Shown here: positions 56,445-64,000 of the stretch, piece after piece
Numbering within the stretch: position 1 is the stretch's first letter
Layout: every line of letters starts with the position of its first letter
Assembly (NCBI RefSeq): GCF_037126465.1
Contig: NC_088204.1
Coordinates: forward strand, 80,366,361 to 80,430,360
Direction: 5' to 3'
Length of the DNA stretch: 64,000 bases
Source of the DNA: Ornithodoros turicata
Lineage: Eukaryota > Arthropoda > Arachnida > Ixodida > Argasidae
Translations under genes and position numbers: made by a program
Notes under the pieces: generated by a model
Seen by the model: the letters and a program-made list of their open reading frames with translations, nothing else
What the model was told of the DNA's origin: nothing
The model's database searches: none

Positions 56445-57032
56445 ACAAGACAAAGTCACGAACGAGTGGACGAGATATACTGTACCTGAAATACGGGCAA
56501 GAGGCGCCGGTGTCCTTCCAGATGTATGGCGGCCCCAGAAGAGTTGGAAGCGACCCGGACGCAGGCCCTGAAGTCACGTCCAGAGGTACCGTGCCTGAGA
56601 AGTACCCTGAGGGCACCACGCGGATAATGCCACACGATTGTGCCCTGGTCACAGCGCAAATACACGGGCACCACTTCACGAGATGATCTCAGTTCATTGG
56701 ACATGGGACTGGCCGATGTTTCACGATGCAAGCCACTGAAAATGAAGATCGTTGATGGATGAGTTGAAGGGCGAGAACATTGTGTTTTACGGAAAAGCGG
56801 AAAAAAGATGTAGGTACTGGGAACAGCCGATTGGGCAGTGCCATATTGCTTTTGTAACACTTTGGAACCAATGAAATGAAAGCATGGGTATTTCGAGAGG
56901 GGGGCAAGGCAAGGCCCTCTGGAGCTCTTACATCACCGGCTGTTGGAATTTCCCGCGCTTTTACTCGCAGGTCTGAATCTTAGCCACCGGATCCCCCGCA
57001 TATCGGGTGTTTGGATTGTCGTCATTCTATAT
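56445..57032. other. Intergenic, no recognised feature
   Basis: The short minus ORFs here (134 and 78 codons) have no recognisable content. Confidence 0.4.
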
Positions 57033-57034
57033 TA

Positions 57035-57206
57035 CAGTGAACCCTCGTTATTATGACCGCGGTCGTTCCCGAAAATTTTGGTCATAATGTGGAATTGTCA
57101 TATTAACGGGGGGATTTGTAGAAGTTTCACTGCATTGTTCCCCGGGCGTATGGTCGTCAAGCGCGTATGTCAGATTATCGGGGGTCATATTAACGAGGGT
57201 TCACTG
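57035..57206. mobile_element. TA-flanked pogo-like MITE
   Basis: CAGTGAACCCTCGTTATTAT at the left is mirrored by ATATTAACGAGGGTTCACTG at the right. TA lies at 57033-57034 and 57207-57208. The interior repeats GGTCATAAT/GTCATATTAACG. Confidence 0.88.
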
Positions 57207-57362
57207 TATCCAGTGCCTATTGGTTGCACGCTTTGCCTCCCCTGGGAAAGCTTTTTTCCCCTCCCCCATGGAAAAAAAAAAGTCCTGGAAACGCCCATGA
57301 ATGAGAGTATTAATAACTAATAATTAATTAATAATTAGTAATAACTCCACGGTTTATGCCGC

Positions 57363-58126
57363 GGGATAACTACGGCCATGAGGGGGACGCCACAGTGGTT
57401 AGTTCTTCAACTCGCACTGAAATCTCAGATACGCGGTACACCGCTTTCGACGTCACTCGCAAAGGACGTCTTGTCCTATAGGAACTGTTATACCGCGCCA
57501 TAAAGTTGCTGTTGTCCTGTGTGCGGGGTTGGAACCCGCAGTCTTGGAATCAGAAAGAGGACACGTCATCCACACTCTAAGAAAAAAAAAGGAGCACTTT
57601 TACTCCTTTTGGGGAGTAATTGCATTGCCACAAAAAATAGTCCCTTTCGGGAGTAAATGCACGGGAGTAAATGAATGTCACAGAGTGAAGACCGCATTTC
57701 ACGCGCTGTTGTAAGAGTCCCAGGTACATAATTGGTGCGCATGCATGAAAATACTTTGAAGCAAACCGTCAACCGTGATATATCGAGTGATATAAAATCT
57801 TGAGACATACATAGGGCACAATTTGCGAAGAAAGATGCGCTAACTGTTTCTTACTCTGTGTGGCTGGAATATTGCTACGTTGGCTGAGTTATACAGCCTT
57901 ATGTCGTTCAAATTGACCAAGGGCACATATTTACGTAGACTGTCGCATTCGGGAGACCATTCGCGAAGTTTAGTGACAATTTGCAGTCCTGAGGAGTAAA
58001 CGTCGGGACTAAATGTTGGGTTAGGGGACTAAAATGGGGACTAATTGCAGACTAGGGGAGTAGAAGCTGCAATTACTCCCCTGTTTACTCCTTTTTTTTT
58101 CTTAGAGTGCACAGATCCGTCGAGGC
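57363..58126 (-). mobile_element. SINE family C copy split by a MITE
   Basis: 57363-57572 follows the antisense family C order (CGCACTGAAATCTCAGATAC, GTCACTCGCAAAGGACGTC, GGGGTTGGAACCCGCAG). It breaks at CATCCA. The missing end resumes at 58110 with CACAGATCCGTCGAGGCAGG. Removing the MITE and one CA restores the correct family spacing. Confidence 0.75.
57573..58109 (+). mobile_element. MITE family A, copy 2 (inside SINE C)
   Basis: The ends are CACTCTAAGAAAAAAAAAG and CTTTTTTTTTCTTAGAGTG. The interior has GGGAGTAATTGCA, TTAGGGGACTAAAATGGGG and GCAATTACTCC. It is the inverted counterpart of 19997-20545. The flanking CA is duplicated. Confidence 0.88.
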
Positions 58127-58139
58127 AGGTAGAAGTCGG

Positions 58140-58455
58140 TGACTAATACAACCCACCGGCAATGACCATGTCCGACGCCCGCGCTAATTGATGGTATAAT
58201 TGGAGTCGATTTACACGTAAGGAGCGTCAGCCCATTTGCGTGGCGACACGCTGCACGTGCACGCCGCAGGGTATAGGACTGCGGGTAATTTCGACCACCT
58301 GGGGTTTTTACGACGTGCGCCAGAAATCTTTGACATACGGTGCTGGGAGCAATCTTTACCTCCCTCACATTGCTGTCGCCCTATAGGCCGGGATCGAACC
58401 CGCGATCTTGGGCTGCTCAGCAAGCCAACACGCCATCGACCGGGGGGAAACACTT
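58140..58455 (-). mobile_element. tRNA-related SINE (related to family C, antisense)
   Basis: The B-box complement GGGATCGAACCC is near 58389-58400. A CACCTGGGGTTTTTACGACG block precedes it. The order is the same as in family C but the sequence differs. Confidence 0.6.
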
Positions 58456-58573
58456 AAATTGAGAAAGTCAAAGTTTCCAATTGATTTTTCACCTATAAGG
58501 CAGGAAAACGAAGGGGAAGAAAAAAAAAAAAAAAGACATTCGGCTAGCTATTCCTTCATTTTTGGTATAGGTA

Positions 58574-59133
58574 CACTCTTAAATAAAAAAGGGTGTAATT
58601 TGACTCCTTTTTCTTGCCACATATATCACTCCTTTTTGGAGAGTACAATTACACTGTAAACTGAAAAACACCCTTATGGGTGTAAATGGCTTGTCCTATA
58701 ACTGACACCTCTTTTTACACCATATGGTCTTAGAACACCCTTTTCAGAGGGTGTATTCCGTGTAAGACACCCTTTGGACAGACACCCAAAGGGTGTCTTA
58801 CACAGAATACACCCTCTGAAAAGGGTGTTCTAAGACCATATGGTGTAAAAAGAGGTGTCAGTTATAGGACAAGCCATTTACACCCATAAGGGTGTTTTTC
58901 AGTTTACAGTGTACTCTCAAAAAGGAGACTCCTCGCTCCCTTTAGGGGGTGGGGTTACGTTCTAACTCCGTACTGGGGAGCAGTATTACTCTCTGGTAGG
59001 GAGTAAGGGAGTAATGTTACTCCCTTGAGGGAGTGAAGTGAATCCTTTTTGAGAGTAATTGTACTCTCCAAAAGGGAGTGATATATGTGGCAAGAAAAAG
59101 GAGTCAAAGTATACCCCCTTTTTTTTAAAGAGT
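58574..59133. mobile_element. TA-flanked MITE interrupted by a foldback element
   Basis: The outer arms CACTCTTAAATAAAAAAGGG, TTGACTCCTTTTTCTTGCC and ATATATCACTCC are mirrored by GGAGTGATATATGTGGCAAG, AAAAAGGAGTCAAAG and TTTAAAGAGT. The inner element (58652-58911) sits within its left half. Confidence 0.8.
58652..58911. mobile_element. Near-perfect 260-bp foldback element, TA-flanked
   Basis: CACTGTAAACTGAAAAACAC ... AAGACACCCTTTGG pairs with CCAAAGGGTGTCTT ... GTGTTTTTCAGTTTACAGTG. The arms are about 125 bp and the centre is near 58781. TA lies at 58650-58651 and 58912-58913. I could see almost no mismatches, so it is recent. Confidence 0.9.
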
Positions 59134-59904
59134 ATATTGGTCTTTTTTGGTTTTTATAAGTTGACCGCTCCACACAGGTATTCAAAGACAGCGAGAGTTG
59201 CCTATAGATACCTACAAATACTGCCATTTGCCTATATCAGGGACATCACGAAGCAATTTACCGAGAAGAAAACTATTACGCCATAAAAGGCGCACAAACA
59301 AGAACTGGCAGATAACGCGCGTCCCTGTACAAGCTCACGCCGGACGTCACCGTTGGACGGCCACTCGATAATTACCGCGGTGCGTGCCCGCGAAAAAAAT
59401 AAATAAAAAAAATAACCAATAGCGAATGAAGCCCAACAGTGGAAAGATGCCAAGATCCACGAAAGAAGATGCCTGGAGCCACGCGCGAGTCCATATACGC
59501 CGATCATTACCTGTACACAAGAGTCTCTCGCTTAGCTTGTCATCAAGAAAAAGACCCAGCACCCGGCGAGCAGAACAAAGAAGCTATACGGCACGCGCCA
59601 AGCGACACTCGTGTTCCCCCATTGTGCTGCAAGGAGAGGACTCATTGTTTTTGTGCCTAGTTACGTGATCGTCTCACATCCTTTATGGGCGCGAAAAAAC
59701 GATCATTGTCAGGCTTGGCTGAGCGCGTAAAAGGCGGCGGAGGCCAAGCGTGCGAAACAGTAAAAAATGGCGCGTGGCTGCGAAGACGGTGGGACGCCGA
59801 AACGTCCTGTTAACGTCACGTGGTTTATTGAATTTTCCGGTCCTTATATATTACGGCATTTATTTCCTTTTTTTTGTGCTCGCATTTCCGGAACAAAGCT
59901 CGCG

Positions 59905-60170
59905 GAAGTCAGACTAAAGCGGCGACGAGGACACAAAGACAAAAGGACATATGCTATGGCTATGGGCGGCGTACACCACGTGGGGAGAACACAGCAGAAG
60001 GGAGTGGGGGACAGAGGGGTCTAGCATGCACCCTGGGCCGACATCTTGGGGAACTGTACCAACATCCGACTAGAAAGTCTGCGACCCAGGAGGAAAAACC
60101 TCAAAAAGACCAGCTAGTTTGAGCCCACCGCCGCCTCATGCACAGTCTTCAGCGGGACCTTCCCTGGACT
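59905..60170 (-). mobile_element. SINE family B copy (antisense)
   Basis: GCTATGGGCGGCGTACACCA, then GGGAGAACACAGCAGAAGGG, GCACCCTGGGCCGACATCTT and GAACTGTACCAACATCCGAC match the family body. Confidence 0.7.
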
Positions 60171-60239
60171 TTTGAGTGTTCTGACGCAAGGATATCGAAG
60201 ATCAAGCAAATACAAGACAAAGGGAGGGCGAATGGATAA

Positions 60240-60312
60240 AAAGAAGAAGAAGAAGAAGAAGAAGAAGAAGAAGAAGAAGAAGAAGAAGAAGAAGAAGAAG
60301 AAGAAGAAGAAG
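60240..60312. repeat. (GAA)n microsatellite
   Basis: About 23 uninterrupted AAG/GAA units. Confidence 0.97.
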
Positions 60313-60329
60313 CCAGCAAACTAAACCTA

Positions 60330-60557
60330 GAGTCACTAAATAAGCTACGCTTCAGAGTAGCGACACTGAGCCGCCATGTTGTTTCGGATGACCTCCAGCC
60401 CCACCTCTATTTTGGCAGTAGAAATAGATGAAGATGAAGTTCAGCAGTGGAAGAAGACGACACTTCGAAGAGCGCTAAATGGATGGCGCTGGAGGTCATC
60501 CGAAACAACATGGCGGCACAGTGTCGCTACTCTGAAGCGTAGCTTATTTAGTGACTC
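60330..60557. mobile_element. TA-flanked MITE with about 73-bp terminal inverted repeats
   Basis: GAGTCACTAAATAAGCTACG at the left is mirrored by CGTAGCTTATTTAGTGACTC at the right. TA lies at 60328-60329 and 60558-60559. The arms run on through GCCGCCATGTTGTTTCGGAT and GACCTCCAGC. The centre is only about 80 bp. Confidence 0.9.
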
Positions 60558-60559
60558 TA

Positions 60560-62833
60560 ACTAAACCGAAAGACCACATCTGTGGAAGTCGTTATAGGAC
60601 GAGGTTGTCGGTGTATGAAAAAATTGTCCCGCGCTCTCGGATGGTGCCCTTTTTATGAGACTGCGCATGTCGTAATATGGTGTGTGTGTGTGGGGGGGGG
60701 GGGAGATAGGGAAGGGAGCGAAGCCTGTTTTTAGAGGTTTCGAAGTTAACGAGCCTCGTATTATAGACAATACCACCGCAGGAAAAATCGCGACCTGTTA
60801 TACGTTTTTGAGGATCACGTTTTTAGCGAAATACATGTCGTTCCACGATGTCTTTTGTCCCTTCTTCGGTACGAATACGCGTGAAAGAGTACGAGGTGTC
60901 ATATACTGGAAGCTTCTCTTCCTACTGTATTTCTGGCAGCTTTTATACAAGATGAACTGTTATTGTGTTTCCGTACACCTTGGTTCTGTTGGAACATTGG
61001 CATTTTTTTACGCGTCCTTTGCTTTGACAGCTGCAGCTATGTAGTTACTGCAACTTCTTTGTTTTTTTATGGGAGAATAAAGTTTAGCGCCATGCAGAGC
61101 GTGAGAACATTCACGAGATCCTGTGCGAACTTGTCTTTTCCTTTGCCTTAGCTGTGACCTGGGAGGCTATTAGACTAAGACGTGTTGCTGACTCCAGGCT
61201 ACAACGGCCATGCACCGGTTCTGCAACAGGTTCATCACGCAAACGCAGACTTTCTTGTAGTTGTAACATTAGAGACGGAGAACGGAAATATCCGTTACTA
61301 ATAAAAGGTATTGCCGTACTCACCTAATGGAGCTCCAACGCTTTACACTGAAATTGCTTTGTTGTTGCATTATCGCCTAGGGTGAAACGTGCATCACCCA
61401 ATACCGATGCAGGTCACCAATTAAACGTCAAGCACAGATGCTCATACTTTTTAACCGTGCGAGAGGTACGTAGTCTACCTGATGTACAGTGCATTGACAA
61501 ATATTATCCTCACTTTCGCGCCATTCGCAGCTCACAAAAACATGTTTGGGCCTCTAAGGAGCAGAGATGAAAATGCGGAAAACCTGCGGATATTAGTTGT
61601 GTTTGTTTTATTTGTAAATGCACATAACAGCATAAGCGGCTTAGAATGTTGAACTTATTTAAACGTCAAGACAACGCTTGAAAGGTCATTTTGAAGAATA
61701 ATAGGCGAAATGACATGCCATAGACTCCTTTGGAACAGAAAAAAACGTCAATAGCGGGAGGAAGGGACTCGAATAATAGGGGTTCGCCTGGAGTGCAAAT
61801 AGAATACAACGCCGACTTATACTGGCTGTTGGCCCGCCCCTTAATACCAGAACCGCAACTTTACACGAAAAAAAAACGCGCCTTTTTCGTTTAAACGCAT
61901 CTCGCTAAACTATGACATCTGCTTTAAAATGAGGCCCACTAAACCATAGGGGAACCCTAATAAGGAACCAATGAATTTTCTCGCTTTTCCTTTTTCGTAC
62001 GTGTCTATACGTTACATAGTCTAGAGGCATCATCGACGGCCGCACGGGACCTTTTTTTTTTTTTCTCTCTCATCATACCAGCTGGGACCATTTTTTCCGG
62101 TAGAGGGCGGGAGAGGTAGAGGGAGAGAGAGCAGAGGCACGGACCGATCGAAGGGAACGAACGAAGGATTTGTAAGCCTCGCCAGCACCAGTATGTTAAC
62201 TGGTTCATCATGTCAGCGTGGTGTAATTGGTGCTACACTCGCTAATTGGTAATGTGGGTGGTGCAACTTCGCACCACCGCGCCACTACTAGCACGGAAGC
62301 TGCATACTACACCTAGGGATTTTCCCGGGACTTTAATTTTTTGGGGAGGCGGGGTGCTGGCATAATGTTAGGGGTGTGTATACCACCTTGTCGTCGTTCA
62401 ATCGGCACTGTCCTGCACATAGACAGTCAAAGACAGCAATAGACACCCTTCTGAAGGCAGGTGCATAAAAATGGTAATCCTATAGCCATCGGTGCAACGC
62501 ACCTGGTATTGTTATGAAAAAAAAAGAAAAGAAAGAAGCCACAGCTGTCGGTAAGCGCTTAACTCAGGCGGGGTAATGACACGTGCTAGCTGAGGCTAAT
62601 ATGCCAGCCGCACGGTGCATTCTCAACACTTTCTAGAGTTTGATCAAGCATATGCAGGCGTACACTTGCACAGTTCTATTTCTGTAACACACCCCGCAGT
62701 CTCTTTTTGTTCGTTCTTATTTATCTCCGTCATTTTCTTTTTGTTTTTGTATTGCCACGCCGTGTCAATACGATTTGATTCCGCAAAATACAGTGTACCC
62801 CGTACCGTAAGCGTCAATCTTTTATTAAAGGAC
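60560..62833. other. Intergenic, no recognised gene
   Basis: Mixed sequence with a G-run near 60690-60702, a CTCF-like motif at 62097-62110 and a tRNA-like but degenerate patch near 62210-62285. No gene was recognised. Confidence 0.45.
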
Positions 62834-62844
62834 TTGATTACGCA

Positions 62845-63027
62845 TGAGAGAACTGACGTTCTGAGGCTGGAACAACATAGAAAGGACAAATACATACAAG
62901 GCCTCAAAGTCGCTGGGGAGGTGTGTTAGCTTAGCTCAATTGGTAGAACCCTGGACCGGTAATCCAGAAGATGTGGGTTCGAGTCCTACAGCTGACTAAC
63001 CTTTTCAGTGACTTTCATCTTTCATCG
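62845..63027 (+). mobile_element. Retroposon family A, copy 3, internally shortened, 11-bp target duplication
   Basis: TTGATTACGCA is duplicated at 62834-62844 and 63028-63038. The hairpin's left arm (ACTGACGTTCTGAGGCTGGA) runs to GGCCTCAAA. It then jumps straight to GTCGCTGG and the tRNA-like unit (62925-62996, loop triplet GGT), followed by CCTTTTCAGTGAC and the CTTTCAT tail. Confidence 0.9.
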
Positions 63028-63038
63028 TTGATTACGCA

Positions 63039-64000
63039 GTTTGTTGTATTTTGAATATGATGATACTGACACATTGACTTGTCCACTCTGTGCAACTCGA
63101 AAGTTCGATAAATATGTCCTAGATGAACTAAGAGACAGGCGAAGAAACAAGACCCGTAACATCAAAACGCAAAAGAAGGCAACGTGTGTGCATGATCGTT
63201 GGACCAACCACAAAGCAGCAAAATTCGGTGCGGAGGGTTCTGGGAAAATCCCTGACTACACCGTTGACGTCAACTGAATTCTTTGCTCATTTTAAACGAA
63301 CAAAACTTCATACGAAACACGCAAAGGATAAGAGCGAACGTCAGATAAAGTGAAACGAAAGAAGCACGTTTAGAAGCATCCATCGTTGCTCGTATACGAT
63401 ATCTTACGCGTTAAAATAAAGGCCGCACGCGCAGCGGAAAAAAGTGTACCAGAAATGAAAAGTCTTCCGGCACACGAAGTTGCTGCTCTCAAAAAGAAAC
63501 GGAACAATTAACTCGACCACAACGTTGCCAATATTTTCGCCGCGCGCTCTCCGATCACGATATCGTGTGGCGCATAATTAAGCCTATACTTTCGTTTCTC
63601 CAATGACGCATATCCTCGCGCAGCTTCTTCCTCCATTTTGTTCCAAAAACTAATTAACAAACATCACCGCATCGCCTTTCGAAACGTGACATTTATCATT
63701 ATTCTCGACGCCAGACGCAGCGCACTCCGCCGATCCTCTTTGCGCACCGAGAGGTCGAGGCTTTATGCTTTATTTTACGCTTACTACACGACCTAGCTAT
63801 ACAGTTCCTTTTCTTTTGCTCGTCGAGCTGGACGATTTGCAACGATCGCGGTGGCGCGTAAGTAGGTCGGTGCGAAGCACGTCCGGAAGAATCATCGGAA
63901 TCACGTGACCTAGTTGCGTGACTTCGGGGTGCGAAAGCAGACGAGACCTCTGAACCTCCGCTAGCGCGAATCGAGTTATTGGAACCCGTTGGTTCGGTCG
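63039..64000. other. Intergenic, possibly approaching another gene
   Basis: A 78-codon ORF from 63041 (LTCPLCATRKFDKYV) is short and unmatched. GC and CpG content rise after about 63840, which might be the upstream part of a neighbouring gene outside the window. Confidence 0.35.

Overview
The window is animal nuclear DNA with one confident protein-coding gene, the 3' two-thirds or more of an IQGAP gene on the plus strand (1-10312). The rest is mostly transposon-derived and intergenic. I see no operons, phage or bacterial features. Three things suggest an arthropod, most likely a hard tick: abundant tRNA-derived retroposons of the kinds I associate with ixodid genomes, (CCTAA)n telomere-type DNA, and very dense MITEs. 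The taxonomic call is inference. A run of exactly 100 N at 13327-13426 marks a draft assembly gap inside a satellite array.

Layout. 1-10312: six IQGAP exons (1-250, 1866-2221, 2527-5089, 6984-7388, 8601-8869, 10006-10312). They join with consistent GT-AG sites and phases into 1382 codons ending in NKKFYGK, the hallmark IQGAP C-terminus. All five introns contain transposon-derived DNA. 10313-10736: 3' UTR with AATAAA. 10737-13925: satellite array of 154-160 bp units. 14534-15915: an unusual hAT-type element built from TGAGG repeats. 16045-17990: a weakly supported minus-strand transcription unit (poly(A) signal, small ORFs, CpG-rich upstream region). 18-64 kb: no recognisable host gene, only dispersed repeats.

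Repeat content of 18-64 kb: several elements with 8-bp target duplications (hAT-like), TA-flanked Tc1/mariner- or pogo-like MITEs, three tRNA-related SINE families, the 3' end of a LINE, perfect hairpins, microsatellites and a short interstitial telomeric tract. Target-site duplications and nested insertions are well preserved, so several insertions can be ordered in time.

I did not find a new multi-gene system. The most notable unexplained signals are: (i) a retroposon family carrying a nearly canonical tRNA cloverleaf followed by its own T-run, preceded by a long hairpin-forming leader, with a different anticodon in each of three copies; (ii) 22 copies of the 9-mer GCAGACGAC, many as TAGCAGACGACA, scattered through otherwise unrelated DNA; (iii) hAT-like elements whose arms are made of simple subterminal repeats; (iv) near-perfect inverted repeats, two of which resemble Penelope-type termini.
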